DNA of 64,000 nt, taken from the NCBI RefSeq assembly GCF_902499175.1, contig NZ_CABVQC010000024.1, forward strand, positions 42,939 to 106,938, read 5' to 3'. Positions 36,440 to 44,811 of this stretch are shown piece by piece. The number at the start of each line of letters is the position of its first letter. Position 1 is the stretch's first letter. This DNA comes from Burkholderia aenigmatica. Its GTDB lineage: Bacteria > Pseudomonadota > Gammaproteobacteria > Burkholderiales > Burkholderiaceae. The notes beneath the pieces are model-generated. The model worked only from the letters and a program-made list of their open reading frames with translations, ran no database searches and was not told the DNA's origin. A program made the position numbers and the translations under genes.

Positions 36440-37218
36440 GCTACGCGCCTTCCCTGTTCGGCGACAACGCGCCGGCCCCCCTGCATAGCCCGGCGTCGAC
36501 GGACGCGTCGTTCCAGGCCCGTTCGCTGCTCGACCTGCTGTACGACGGCTTCTTCATGCTGTTCCTGCTCAAGAACGGGCGGGAGCCGGAGAGCGCGGGC
36601 GAGTTCAGCACGCGGATCCAGGAATTCCTGTCGGACTTCGAGCGCGGGGCGAAGAAGCTGAATATCGCGGCTGAAGATGTGTACAGCTCGAAGTTCGCGT
36701 TCTGCGCGGCCATCGACGAGATGGTGCTGTCGTCGCAGTTCAAGATCCGCACGGACTGGGAACGCCGGCCGCTGCAGCTCGTGCTGTTCGGCGAACAGCT
36801 CGCGGGCGAGAAGTTCTTCCAGTATCTCGAGGAATGCCGCGCGCAGGGCGCGGCGCGGCTGCAGTCGCTCGAGGTGTTTCACATGTGCCTGCTGCTCGGG
36901 TTCCAGGGCAAGTATCTGCTCGAAGGGCCGGAGAAGCTGGCCTACCTCACGGCGCGGCTGGGGGACGAGATCGCGCATATGAAGGGCAAGCGGGCGCCGT
37001 TCGCACCGCATTGGCCGCTGCCGGACCAGATCGCACACCGGTTGAAGCGCGAGGTGCCGGTTTGGGCGATCGGGGCGGTGTTCGCGCTGGTTGCGCTGCT
37101 CGGCTATCTCGGGCTCAACACGTATCTGAAGGACAAGACGCTGCAGGCGCTGGCGCCTTATTCGCAAGTGATCAAGGTCGGGCCGGAGTCGGCGAATCTG
37201 ACGATTTCGTTGCCTTGA
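36436..37218 (+). CDS. tssL: TssL (DotU/ImpK), inner-membrane protein of the T6SS
   Basis: A 260-residue protein with a cytoplasmic helical domain. It has RSLLDLLYDGFFMLFLLKNG near residue 29, CAAIDEMVLSS near residue 90, and LGFQGKYLLEG. One C-terminal membrane helix (AIGAVFALVALLGYLGL) lies near residue 214. It lacks the extra peptidoglycan-binding domain of evolved TssL proteins; the separate OmpA-like gene at 22277 may supply that function. It ends the tssJKL unit before the terminator at 37249. Confidence 0.95.
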   Translation: MSYAPSLFGDNAPAPLHSPASTDASFQARSLLDLLYDGFFMLFLLKNGREPESAGEFSTRIQEFLSDFERGAKKLNIAAEDVYSSKFAFCAAIDEMVLSSQFKIRTDWERRPLQLVLFGEQLAGEKFFQYLEECRAQGAARLQSLEVFHMCLLLGFQGKYLLEGPEKLAYLTARLGDEIAHMKGKRAPFAPHWPLPDQIAHRLKREVPVWAIGAVFALVALLGYLGLNTYLKDKTLQALAPYSQVIKVGPESANLTISLP

Positions 37219-37248
37219 GGACGCGTTTTCTGCGCGTCGCTTCACGAT

Positions 37249-37277
37249 AAAAAAGGACCGCCGAGCGGTCCTTTTTC
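37249..37277 (+). terminator. Terminator after tssL
   Basis: AAAAAGGACCG and CGGTCCTTTTT form an 11-bp stem with a CCGAG loop. The A-run before and T-run after make it usable from both directions, which suits its place between tssL and the convergent accessory operon. Confidence 0.92.
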
Positions 37278-37296
37278 ATTGCGGCGCTCCGTTCAG

Positions 37297-38004
37297 TCAT
37301 GCTCGCGACTGCATGCCGTTCGGGCCCAGATCGAGAAAGTCGTCGTGGCGATCGAAATGGTTGAGGCAGCGGACGACGTCCTCGATCGATGCGTCCGGTT
37401 TCTGGCGATAGGCGAGATCGACGACGTCCTGAAAGTGCTCGCACGAGTACTGGAATACGTAACCCAGCTCGGCGACCCTTTCAGGGTAGATCTCGCGATC
37501 CTCGTCGTCGACCTGGACCGTATCGCCGATGTAAATCGTCTGTTGCGGATGCAGCGCTGCGTCGCTGTCCTTTCCGTAAACATCGTATAGCCAAGCGGGA
37601 TCGTAGCGCTCCCGCCGTTCGGCCTTCGCGCGGACGACGGCGATGAACTCGGCAAGCGTGAAGGTTCTGTGCTTGAAATCTTCCGGGCCGCGAATCTGCA
37701 ATCCGATGCGCTCGCATTCGATACGCGCCAGCCATTGTTCGGCCTTGTCACGCTCGACCGCCAGCAGGTCGGCATCCGGGTCGCTTGCCGCCGCAAGCGC
37801 CCGCTCCAGGAACGGCCGTGCCGATACGCCACGTGAGGTTTCACACAACAGTTCCCCGAGCGCAACGAGCGACTGCACGAGCGCCACGCGATCGCCCTCC
37901 TGCTCGGCCTCTGTCTGCGCCAGACACAGCGCGGCTTCGCCACGATCCGTCATGCCTCGATCGAGCAGCATCAATGCCTTGCGGAAGGTTTGCCGCGCAC
38001 TCAT
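37297..38004 (-). CDS. TPR-like protein with C-terminal DUF7716-type domain, probable immunity protein
   Basis: A 235-residue protein. The N-terminal 90 residues look like tetratricopeptide helices (GEAALCLAQTEAEQEGDRVAL). The C-terminal part (about 120-230) ends in a NHFDRHDDFLDL-type motif matching the DUF7716 tail (FxFYxxNDAF in the paralogue at 42324). It is the last gene of the accessory operon and overlaps the upstream gene as ATGA. A role in protection against a toxin is inferred only from the neighbours. Confidence 0.7.
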   Translation of the reverse strand: MSARQTFRKALMLLDRGMTDRGEAALCLAQTEAEQEGDRVALVQSLVALGELLCETSRGVSARPFLERALAAASDPDADLLAVERDKAEQWLARIECERIGLQIRGPEDFKHRTFTLAEFIAVVRAKAERRERYDPAWLYDVYGKDSDAALHPQQTIYIGDTVQVDDEDREIYPERVAELGYVFQYSCEHFQDVVDLAYRQKPDASIEDVVRCLNHFDRHDDFLDLGPNGMQSRA

Positions 38005-38360
38005 GCTGACGCCTCGTTGTCAGGCAGATCCATCCAGATGTCCTCGTAACCGGTGTCGTCGATGATGAAACGCGCGCCGGCCGGCAGCATCAGATAAGGC
38101 AGGACCAGCGGCAGGAACGTAGACAGATGCGTGACATGCAGCGGTTGATAAAAATCGTCCGCATCCGAGTATTCGCCGCAATGAAAAAACCAGCTTACGT
38201 TGCGACCTTCGGACAGCATCACGCGCGTGCCGTAGACAGGCGCTTTTCCGAGCGTCGACATCGCGACGGCAACCATGTCCTCGGGTTCGGCTGCTCGCAG
38301 ACCGTAGCGCGCACACACCGCCTCCTGGCGTTCACGCATCGCAACGGGATCATCGGTCAC
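38001..38360 (-). CDS. Imm33-like immunity protein
   Basis: About 119 residues. The stretch VSWFFHCGEYSDADDFYQPL followed by LVLPYLMLPAGARFIIDD and YEDIWMDLP resembles the Imm33-like/DUF2185 immunity fold as I recall it; I could not search to confirm. The GTG start at 38360 lies 2 nt after the upstream SUKH stop, with AAGGAG 10 nt before it. The stop overlaps the next start as ATGA. This tight packing shows the three genes are one transcription unit. Confidence 0.65.
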   Translation of the reverse strand: MTDDPVAMRERQEAVCARYGLRAAEPEDMVAVAMSTLGKAPVYGTRVMLSEGRNVSWFFHCGEYSDADDFYQPLHVTHLSTFLPLVLPYLMLPAGARFIIDDTGYEDIWMDLPDNEASA

Positions 38361-38362
38361 GT

Positions 38363-38803
38363 TCAATTCGCTCCTTCTCCCGCATGGCCCCGCATCGACA
38401 GAAAGGTGGCGAAATCGTCGGCCACGTGTGCCGTCTCGCCCGTCTCGTGCGACCAGAGGACGATGGCCGGCTCCCACGACGCATCGATCCGGTCGTAATC
38501 GAAGCAATAGTAGTCACCCGTCCCGAACTCGGCAAACGGCAACAGGTTCGAGAAATCGGCATCCGTGTGGTCGAAGTTGTCTCGCCACTCGCGCCAACCC
38601 TCGTTGTAGTGCCGAACGATCGAATTCCACGTCTTGCGCGGATTGCGCGCATCGAAGACGGGGAACACCGGCATTCCGCCGAGCGACCGGCCATTGTTGA
38701 GCAGCAGCCATGCCGCGAACGCGTGCGGCAACGCGCGGCCGAGCGCTGCTTCGGCCGCTTCGATTTCCACCGTGGTCGTACCGATGGTTGCTGTTCGGAT
38801 CAT
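38363..38803 (-). CDS. SMI1/KNR4 (SUKH) family immunity protein
   Basis: A 146-residue protein. It opens with EIEAAEAALGRALPHAFAAW and then LLNNGRSLGGMPVF, the SUKH pattern of a helix, a proline turn and NNG. Next comes FAEFGTGDYYCFDYD and a late PAIVLWSHETGE strand. SUKH proteins neutralise many unrelated nuclease and deaminase toxins by direct binding. It is in an operon with the Imm33-like gene downstream. Confidence 0.85.
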   Translation of the reverse strand: MIRTATIGTTTVEIEAAEAALGRALPHAFAAWLLLNNGRSLGGMPVFPVFDARNPRKTWNSIVRHYNEGWREWRDNFDHTDADFSNLLPFAEFGTGDYYCFDYDRIDASWEPAIVLWSHETGETAHVADDFATFLSMRGHAGEGAN

Positions 38804-38845
38804 CGATCGGTCTCCGTCAATACTCGCCGCGTTTGTATCGGCGTA

Positions 38846-39250
38846 TCAGCCGGGTTGCCAACATAGCGCGGGATCGGCGCCGCCGCGCGAGACGAAATAA
38901 ATCGCTGCTTGCACGGCCGTCGCGCGATCCACGCAGTCTCGCGCCCGATAGCTGCCGCGCTGGCCACCCGCGACCAGTTCGATCGTTTCGCCAGCCGGCG
39001 CAATGGGTGCCGTCAGATTCAGCAACGCGGCGTCGACGTGCGAGGCAATGAACACGACATACCGATCGTCACTACCGCCGCCTATCGTCATCAGCATCCC
39101 ATCGCTCGTCTCGAATGCGACAGTCGAGCGATCGCGCCCGTTCAGCCGTTCGACTGCCGCGATGGCTTGCGCAACGCTGTCGCATTGCGCTTCCGTCACG
39201 TGCGAGCGGTTGCCGGTATACGTTTCTTCGATCACCTTCGTGGTTCGCAT
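38846..39250 (-). CDS. Imm1-family immunity protein
   Basis: A 134-residue protein. The core TVAFETSDGMLMTIGGGSDDRYVVFI, followed by GGQRGSYRARDCVDRATAVQAAIYFV, fits the Imm1 family. Imm1 proteins usually protect against nucleic-acid deaminase or nuclease toxins delivered by polymorphic systems. No deaminase toxin is encoded nearby, so it would be an orphan. Confidence 0.75.
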   Translation of the reverse strand: MRTTKVIEETYTGNRSHVTEAQCDSVAQAIAAVERLNGRDRSTVAFETSDGMLMTIGGGSDDRYVVFIASHVDAALLNLTAPIAPAGETIELVAGGQRGSYRARDCVDRATAVQAAIYFVSRGGADPALCWQPG

Positions 39251-39331
39251 TCGATGTCCTTCGACGCTGAATCAAACAGACGAGTTACGTTGTCCGAGCG
39301 AAGTTCGGCGCTTCACGCTCGACCGGATCCG

Positions 39332-39646
39332 TTACTCGATACTCGTCACCCAATAGAAATCGGAAGCGACCAAACCGAGCCGCGTCTTCACGACCTCTAC
39401 CGCCTGCGCTGTTTTCACCCGCGAATCGACGCTGACGACCACGCCTTTTATCGGCGCGTTGAGGTAATACATGAACTGCATCGGCCCGACTGTGTCGTCG
39501 AGCAACATGCCTGCAAAGTATTCGTCCAGATCGTCGACACCCTTCTCGAATGGAATCCCGGTCCGCGCCGAGCATTCGGAATGGTCGAATCCGAGCATGC
39601 AGACAGGCTTGCCATTTCCACTGGGCCAAACACGGGTCTTGTTCAT
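39332..39646 (-). CDS. Small hypothetical protein of the immunity array
   Basis: A 104-residue protein I do not recognise. It is acidic and soluble, with HSECSARTGIPFEKGVDDLDEYF in the middle and VVVSVDSRVKTAQAVEVVKTRLG near the end. The alternation of strands and helices is like a small immunity fold. The ATG at 39646 is chosen over an upstream extension that looks non-coding; GAAGG precedes it by about 10 nt. Function inferred only from context. Confidence 0.6.
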   Translation of the reverse strand: MNKTRVWPSGNGKPVCMLGFDHSECSARTGIPFEKGVDDLDEYFAGMLLDDTVGPMQFMYYLNAPIKGVVVSVDSRVKTAQAVEVVKTRLGLVASDFYWVTSIE

Positions 39647-39766
39647 TATCGGCAGACCTTCATTACTGTGGGTCGTTACACCCCGGCTCTCGAATCCCGC
39701 ACAAGCGCCTGCCTGGCATCGATGGTTTGCGGTCACCTTCGGCGAGCAGTACGCGTCGGTATGGCT

Positions 39767-40246
39767 TCACGACCGATCGAGCCACCAGTCGAGCAGCGTT
39801 TCGTCCTCCGGATCCTCGAAGTTCCGGTAGATGTTCGCGTAATACCACGCGAGACCGGTTCTTTCCGCGAAGCCATCGAAGACAGTACGGATGCGCTCGC
39901 CGCCCGCATCGGACGGCACCGACAGCGCGAGCGAGCCGCCATGGCGACCGTCGAGCGTACCGTTCAGTTCGGATGCAACCTCGCTCGCGAGCCGGTCGAT
40001 CTCGCGATCCGGGATCGCGTCGCCGTAGATCTGGATGCAGTAGTTTCCGCCTCGTTTCAGTACCGTGGCCGGACGATCGGGGTCGTCGACACGGACCAAA
40101 TCGCCTTTCGCGAGATTCAACGTGAGGCCGGGTGACACCAGCAGTTCGTAGACGCCCGGCCCGACCTGGCGCGCGGGAAGTTCTTCGTGAACCGGCGCGT
40201 CACCGGAACTGCCTGCATAGACGTAGATCAGGTCGTAGTCGTGCAT
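39767..40246 (-). CDS. DUF4265-like protein of the immunity array
   Basis: A 159-residue protein. LPARQVGPGVYELLVSPGLTLNLAKGDLVRVDD resembles the DUF4265 pattern, a beta-rich protein often found in immunity operons. The C-terminus FAERTGLAWYYANIYRNFEDPEDE is acidic and aromatic. No signal peptide or membrane segment is present. Family assignment is from memory of the pattern. Confidence 0.65.
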   Translation of the reverse strand: MHDYDLIYVYAGSSGDAPVHEELPARQVGPGVYELLVSPGLTLNLAKGDLVRVDDPDRPATVLKRGGNYCIQIYGDAIPDREIDRLASEVASELNGTLDGRHGGSLALSVPSDAGGERIRTVFDGFAERTGLAWYYANIYRNFEDPEDETLLDWWLDRS

Positions 40247-40353
40247 GTCATGTTCGCCGCGCGTGGGACCGGGTTCCGGTCAACAGCGGGTGTCTGCCAA
40301 GCCATCCGTGTCGTGACCGTCCAATCTCATGACATGACACGACTCGCCCGCAC

Positions 40354-40935
40354 TCACCCATCGACCCTCTCCATGAACACCGCCGCTTCCGCATCCGGCA
40401 GCGCGTCGCTTATCCGCGACCGGACCTCCGCAACGAATGCCGGCCGGATTTCATCCGTGTCGTCGAAGATATCGCGCGCATGCTTTCCGACGTACAGATC
40501 GCACCAGATCCACAACGCGTGCGCGAAATGCGTGAGGGATGGCGCGACGCGCAATGGTGTCCAGGCGCCCGCGCCGTGGCGGTCGAACAGCACGTCTCCT
40601 TCCGGCACGACGATAACAGGATCGCCGCCCATCTGACCCAACACGATCCAGTCGTCGTGCCATCCGGACAGCCGCCGGCCCGATGCGTCGACGCGATAGC
40701 CGGTCTGGCCGATCGCGAGGCTCGCCGGGTTGCCGTATAACAGGAGGTTGTCAGCGGTCCAGGGGATCGACAGATCGACGTTGTCGAGCGCGTTGAACCA
40801 TGCGGCAATTTCCGCGCTGACCGAGACGGATCTCGCGTGTGCTGGATGATCGGGAGCACGTGCGCCGATGCTCGCGCGTGTGTCCACCGTGCCGCGAATC
40901 CGGACGATGAACTGATTCAGATCCCGATTGGGCAT
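40354..40935 (-). CDS. SUKH-like hypothetical protein
   Basis: A 193-residue protein. The middle section WHDDWIVLGQMGGDPVIVVPEGDVLFDRHGAGAWTPL has the layout seen in SMI1/KNR4-like proteins (a measured GGDP strand-turn, then a D/H turn). The rest is less clear. The ATG at 40935 is fixed by GGGAGG 7 nt upstream. It probably belongs to the same leftward transcription series. Confidence 0.6.
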   Translation of the reverse strand: MPNRDLNQFIVRIRGTVDTRASIGARAPDHPAHARSVSVSAEIAAWFNALDNVDLSIPWTADNLLLYGNPASLAIGQTGYRVDASGRRLSGWHDDWIVLGQMGGDPVIVVPEGDVLFDRHGAGAWTPLRVAPSLTHFAHALWIWCDLYVGKHARDIFDDTDEIRPAFVAEVRSRISDALPDAEAAVFMERVDG

Positions 40936-41059
40936 ATCGTGCCTCCCGTCGACATTGCGCGTTGCCAAATCGATTGTGAACGATGCCGGCGGTGCGTCTT
41001 TCTGTGTGCCGCCTGCCAACACCTGAGTCAATCCTCGATCCCGGAGATCGACGACGCCA

Positions 41060-41668
41060 TCAGTCGAATTTCAGGTGTCCATCGAGCCACTTCCCGACCG
41101 CGTTCCTGCCGAGATCGGACGCGAATTGCTTCAAACGAAGCGCCTCGTCGCGGCTCACCTCAACCCCTCTGCGCAACAACACATTCAGCCCCGCTATCGC
41201 GGCGTCTTCCCCGTCAAGGCAATAGAGCGCCTGCCGGATCGGTGTGAGACCGTTTGCCGCCACCGTCGACATGTTGGCACCGGCATCGATCAGTTTCTCT
41301 GCTCGCGCGATCAATCCGAATTTCAACGCCGCCGATAGCGCCGTGATACCGCTGCGGTTCGGCTCGTCAAGCAGGCTCCGTGTCGCATACCACGCCACCG
41401 TTTTCTCGAAGAGCGCCGCATCGCGATCCAGCGTCGCGCAATGGAGAAACGTATCGCCGGTACGCTCGTTCCTCTGCAGGAAATTCACGTGACTGCCGTC
41501 CAGAAAATCGAAGATCGCTCGACTTCTTGCGACATGGAACAGAATGGGCATTCCCTCAAGCACATCCTGTCTTGCAATGTTGGGCAGCAGCCGCTGAATC
41601 GGAGCCAGGTCACCCTCCGAGAACGCACCGGCCGCCTCGAAAATATCAACAAGGAATTCTGCATTCAT
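41060..41668 (-). CDS. Ankyrin-repeat protein
   Basis: A 202-residue protein with about three ankyrin repeats between residues 35 and 150. RTGDTFLHCATLDRDAALFEK and RSGITALSAALKFGLIARAEKLIDAGANM are typical repeat texts. Ankyrin proteins are frequent as immunity or accessory partners of bacterial toxins. AGAGGG precedes the ATG. The target is unknown. Confidence 0.8.
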   Translation of the reverse strand: MNAEFLVDIFEAAGAFSEGDLAPIQRLLPNIARQDVLEGMPILFHVARSRAIFDFLDGSHVNFLQRNERTGDTFLHCATLDRDAALFEKTVAWYATRSLLDEPNRSGITALSAALKFGLIARAEKLIDAGANMSTVAANGLTPIRQALYCLDGEDAAIAGLNVLLRRGVEVSRDEALRLKQFASDLGRNAVGKWLDGHLKFD

Positions 41669-41792
41669 ACTCGGTCACCCTCTGGTTCTCGACCCACGTC
41701 GCGTCGTGCTCCAATCGATGGCGGGGGTCGGCGGGATCTCACGCGTACTGCACCGCATGGCTGCATCCGGTCGCTGGCGCCTTCCGCACCGG

Positions 41793-42293
41793 CTAGGCAT
41801 TCGAAAAGACGACCAACCTGCCCGCGGGATGCCGGCCATCCCAGCCACACGGGAAACCACCGTCGAGATAGGCACGCAGAATACTGTCCCAAATCGGCGG
41901 GAAGCAATCGTTGGCGTAGCACTGAAACAGAATGCCGATATCCCGGATCATCAGCTCGATCAGCGGACACGACACCGCATTCGTCCACTTGAGATCCGCG
42001 CCGTTGAAGTGCTTGCCTTCGATGCCCCAGTGCTGATTCTTCATCAACCGGGATGCAACCTGGCGGCTCCATTCGAAGCCGGCGGGAAACACCTCCTCCG
42101 CGTCACTGACCGACTCCCATTCGTCGAAGTCGTCGAACGAATCATCGGTCGCGAAATGACGTGCGATCGCCGCGTCCCGGACAACGTGATGTGCCACTGG
42201 ATCGCCGCGATAGGCGGCACCAAAAAATGCGTCCTGCTCGAGAAATCGTACGAGCGGATCGGCTGCAATCAACACGTCATGCCAGGATTTCAT
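41793..42293 (-). CDS. Hypothetical protein of the immunity array
   Basis: A 166-residue soluble protein not recognised by family. It is acidic and aromatic (FDDFDEWESVSDAEEVFP near residue 53), with GKHFNGADLKWTNAVSCPL and DIGILFQCYANDCFPP. The codon bias supports a real gene. It sits between the ankyrin gene and the DUF7716 gene, all leftward. Confidence 0.6.
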   Translation of the reverse strand: MKSWHDVLIAADPLVRFLEQDAFFGAAYRGDPVAHHVVRDAAIARHFATDDSFDDFDEWESVSDAEEVFPAGFEWSRQVASRLMKNQHWGIEGKHFNGADLKWTNAVSCPLIELMIRDIGILFQCYANDCFPPIWDSILRAYLDGGFPCGWDGRHPAGRLVVFSNA

Positions 42294-42323
42294 GGCGACT
42301 CGCGGCGGATCACGGCGTCAGGT

Positions 42324-42640
42324 CAGAACAGGATGAACGCATCGTTCTCGACGTAAAAAACGAACGCATCAAGCAACTGAAGCACGCTCGGTTCGTCGAC
42401 CTGATCGTGGGCGTTGATCACGATGTCCTCGATCGTCGCGCTGTCCAACGTGATCCGCCAGCCGGGTTGATTCGCGGCAGCAGGGACAGCGTCGTCCTCC
42501 GCATCCTGGGTGTCTTCAAAGAACACGCCTTCGGTATCGAGCGTCCATGGCATGGGCGGCAAGTAGAGCCATCCTGCGAAGTCGCCCGGGCGCTCGAGGA
42601 TCTGTTTCAGCGATGCTTCAGTCACGGAAGTGGTCAACAT
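42324..42640 (-). CDS. DUF7716 domain protein, probable immunity protein
   Basis: About 104 residues. It opens MLTTSVTEASLKQILERPGD, then FAGWLYLPPMPWTLDTEGVF, and ends LLDAFVFYVENDAFILF. This is the DUF7716 pattern, a small domain often beside polymorphic toxins. The start is uncertain: the ATG at 42640 has no good ribosome site, and an in-frame GTG at 42715 would add 25 residues. The C-terminus of the gene at 37297 carries a related domain. Confidence 0.65.
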
Positions 42641-42715
42641 GGGTGGTGCGGTTGTAGCTGGGGCAAATTCGTCGGGGGCTGGATCGAGGTGGCGAATCGC
42701 CTCCTTCTCCGCCAC

Positions 42716-42923
42716 CTGTTACGTAACGGCCGAACGCGCGTGGTTACTGTCTGCCGCGCTCGTGCTGCGAGCCGTAATTATGCCAATTTCATACCCGCGA
42801 GATCATGCCGGCCGCTGTTGCCGGTCGAGTGCTCGCGGTCGAGTGCTCGCGGTCGAATGCCGCGCTTGACGAAGCCTGCGGCGATGGTCATGCGACGGAC
42901 CGCATGCCTCGGCCAAAGGAGGC
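42716..42923. other. Gap with a 14-bp tandem repeat
   Basis: Contains GGTCGAGTGCTCGC twice in tandem (42823-42836 and 42837-42850) followed by a partial third copy starting GGTCGAATG. No gene was identified. Slippage at this repeat may have altered a former reading frame, but no trace of one is clear. Confidence 0.5.
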
Positions 42924-43265
42924 TTATATCGGCTCCCCGAAATACACGAAGTCAAAGACCTCAATCCAGTGCGCGAACTCGGCCGGCACCGCGTCACGCC
43001 AATGCCGTGCGGAATCGATGCGCCTGTCGGACGCAAACAAGACTGCGTCTCCCTTCGAGGCAGCGTGAATCGTCAACACGATCAGACCGCCTCCTTCCGC
43101 CGCAAAGGCCGCACGTCGACAGGCTCCTGGATCCTCGACGTCGTCGAAAAACACAACGCCGGATCGGGTCAGGTCCGCTTCCCGACAGTGGATGTACCCC
43201 CAATCCGCGATCCTGACCGGGAGTGCCTGAAACGCGGCGTCGAGAGAGGAAAAGTGGATCGTCAC
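42924..43265 (-). CDS. Hypothetical protein of the immunity array
   Basis: About 113 residues, soluble, not recognised. It reads VTIHFSSLDAAFQALPVRIA at the start, GVVFFDDVEDPGACRRAAF in the middle, and ends HWIEVFDFVYFGEPI. The GTG at 43265 lies 12 nt after the upstream stop, so the two genes are probably coupled. No ribosome site is strong, so the start is tentative. Confidence 0.55.
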   Translation of the reverse strand: MTIHFSSLDAAFQALPVRIADWGYIHCREADLTRSGVVFFDDVEDPGACRRAAFAAEGGGLIVLTIHAASKGDAVLFASDRRIDSARHWRDAVPAEFAHWIEVFDFVYFGEPI

Positions 43266-43276
43266 CAATGTCGAAA

Positions 43277-43861
43277 TCAGGGCTCGTAGCGGATCGTTTC
43301 GTAGATCCTGGCCATACCTTGCTTTGCAGCGCTTTCGTTTGCAGCCAATCCGGACGAGAGGATTACGCAGGTCCACCCGTTACCGCAGACCTTGCTTGTC
43401 ACGAGATCGAGACGATGCGCGTAGAGCTCGTCTTGTTTGAAGATCTTGTGCGTATAGCGTGAAGCGAGCGCCGGATATTTGTTATCCAACATGAATGGCA
43501 CCAAGTTCGGCTTCGTGTACTGGGCAGCCTTGTCGTCCACCTGACTCTTGTAGAGATACTGCGCAGTACCTTCGAAAGACTGCGCGACCTTGGTTCGCAG
43601 CACCTGAACAACGACGTCCAGATTCAGTACTTCGAATGCGGATTTGTCAGCTTCGATACCGACTCCTCGACCTTCGGTGTCCTCGAGCGGATCGTTTGCC
43701 GTGATCCGCCAGTCCGCCGGGAGCTGGAAGCTCAAACCGTTGGAATTGAAGCGCTTCGGATGAGCCAAGTCGGGGGCGGCTCCGGCTCTCAGTCGGAAAT
43801 CATCGGCATATGAGGTTGCTGCGAGCGAGAAAAGACGGACGGGCACGAGAACGGTTCGCAT
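43277..43861 (-). CDS. Exported protein of unknown function, possible periplasmic immunity protein
   Basis: A 194-residue protein. A short signal peptide (MRTVLVPVRLFSLAATSYA-D) is followed by a soluble domain. The strings NGLSFQLPADWRITANDP and SRYTHKIFKQDELYAHRLDLVTSKVCGNGWTCVI contain two cysteines able to form a disulfide. The layout is that of periplasmic immunity proteins against cell-wall or membrane-acting toxins, but this is inference. It is 11 bp upstream of the next gene. Confidence 0.65.
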   Translation of the reverse strand: MRTVLVPVRLFSLAATSYADDFRLRAGAAPDLAHPKRFNSNGLSFQLPADWRITANDPLEDTEGRGVGIEADKSAFEVLNLDVVVQVLRTKVAQSFEGTAQYLYKSQVDDKAAQYTKPNLVPFMLDNKYPALASRYTHKIFKQDELYAHRLDLVTSKVCGNGWTCVILSSGLAANESAAKQGMARIYETIRYEP

Positions 43862-43912
43862 AGAGCACACTCCTGAACACCGCGTGAAATCTGCATCTCA
43901 CACAGACGCCAA

Positions 43913-44203
43913 CTATCCTTCGTATCGAGCAAAAATCCACCCCTTATATGATCGCAGCTTTCCGATCGGCTCACTGCTCTTCGAAATCTCTATTTTCTGC
44001 CGATTGAATTGCGGGCAGGATGCCATGATTTCTGCAATCGCCGCATCCACGACCTCACCATCCTCTTCATCATGATCTCTGGCCAGATAGACATAGATTT
44101 CGATCAGATCCGAATCGAAATCGTATGCAATCGCACGCACTCCTTCACGCACCGATCCGACGAAGGAAGAGAAGACGACCCACTTTACGTCAACCTCATT
44201 CAC
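43913..44203 (-). CDS. Small immunity-type protein
   Basis: About 96 residues, acidic. REGVRAIAYDFDSDLIEIYVYLARDHDEEDGEVV followed by a helix and IGKLRSYKGWIFARYEG resembles small CdiI/colicin-type immunity folds; the exact family is not named. GTG at 44203 is preferred because GGAGG lies 5 nt upstream. From here to about 48660 the DNA is clearly AT-richer than the chromosome around it. Confidence 0.6.
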   Translation of the reverse strand: MNEVDVKWVVFSSFVGSVREGVRAIAYDFDSDLIEIYVYLARDHDEEDGEVVDAAIAEIMASCPQFNRQKIEISKSSEPIGKLRSYKGWIFARYEG

Positions 44204-44263
44204 CTTACCCTCCAATACGCGATTCTCACGCTGTGCGTCTCACACGTAAATTTGGCTTCCTAT

Positions 44264-44593
44264 CTAACTCAACTCCCGAGAAACCTGAACATCAACAGCG
44301 ATTACGGTTAGCAACGACTCATCAGTCCAAGCGGAGATAAAACCGAACTCTCTGAACCCATCGGCCAGTTCCTCCGCGGCTTCACATATCGCAAAAAGGT
44401 AAACCCCCTCCTTGCTCTCGGCCAAATGCGACAAATCTTGCCCCTCCGGGGAAAGAGCCTTCATGCCGAGGACCCTATCGAAAACAACTTTAAATAGTTC
44501 GCCGTCAGCCCGTACACGTACTGTCAGACACCCATCTTGATAAGTGAAGGATTGGATCTGCGCATCCGCAACGAAAAGCTCACTACTTTTCAT
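44264..44593 (-). CDS. Hypothetical immunity-type protein
   Basis: A 109-residue acidic protein: SELFVADAQIQSFTYQDGCL, then VYLFAICEAAEELADGFREFGFI. Not recognised. It begins 22 nt after the stop of a short orphan reading frame (44615-44806) that looks like a toxin tail. That spacing is typical of a toxin-immunity pair. Confidence 0.55.
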   Translation of the reverse strand: MKSSELFVADAQIQSFTYQDGCLTVRVRADGELFKVVFDRVLGMKALSPEGQDLSHLAESKEGVYLFAICEAAEELADGFREFGFISAWTDESLLTVIAVDVQVSRELS

Positions 44594-44614
44594 TTCTCAA
44601 CTCGCTGAAAATTC

Positions 44615-44806
44615 TCACCTGGGGTGAATCCCGTACCGCTGCCCGACGTATAACTGACCGGCGACAATTACGTACCAGCGCATACGATCCGTGATTGTCG
44701 CGTTCGCGCTGTCAGCAACAATCTCGCCAATTGAGCGATTGTATGCTCTCGCCAAGAACGATTGACCCAGAAGCGTGAAGTTTCCATTTCGATCGCAATA
44801 TCTCAC
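44615..44806 (-). pseudogene. Short reading frame, possible toxin C-terminal remnant
   Basis: A 63-codon frame (DRNGNFTLLGQSFLARAYNR ... YVGQRYGIHPR) that begins directly after an in-frame TGA. It has no ribosome site and lies just upstream of an immunity-type gene. It looks more like the broken end of a larger toxin than a gene in its own right. Evidence is positional only. Confidence 0.35.
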
Positions 44807-44811
44807 TCACC

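Noticed and set aside
41665..41793. Possible toxin remnant before the ankyrin gene
   Set aside because: All three minus frames are partly open and none shows a recognisable motif or a clear link to the ankyrin start.
42823..42860. Tandem 14-bp units considered as a CRISPR or iteron array
   Set aside because: Only two full copies without spacers; no cas or rep genes. No CRISPR array was seen anywhere in the window.
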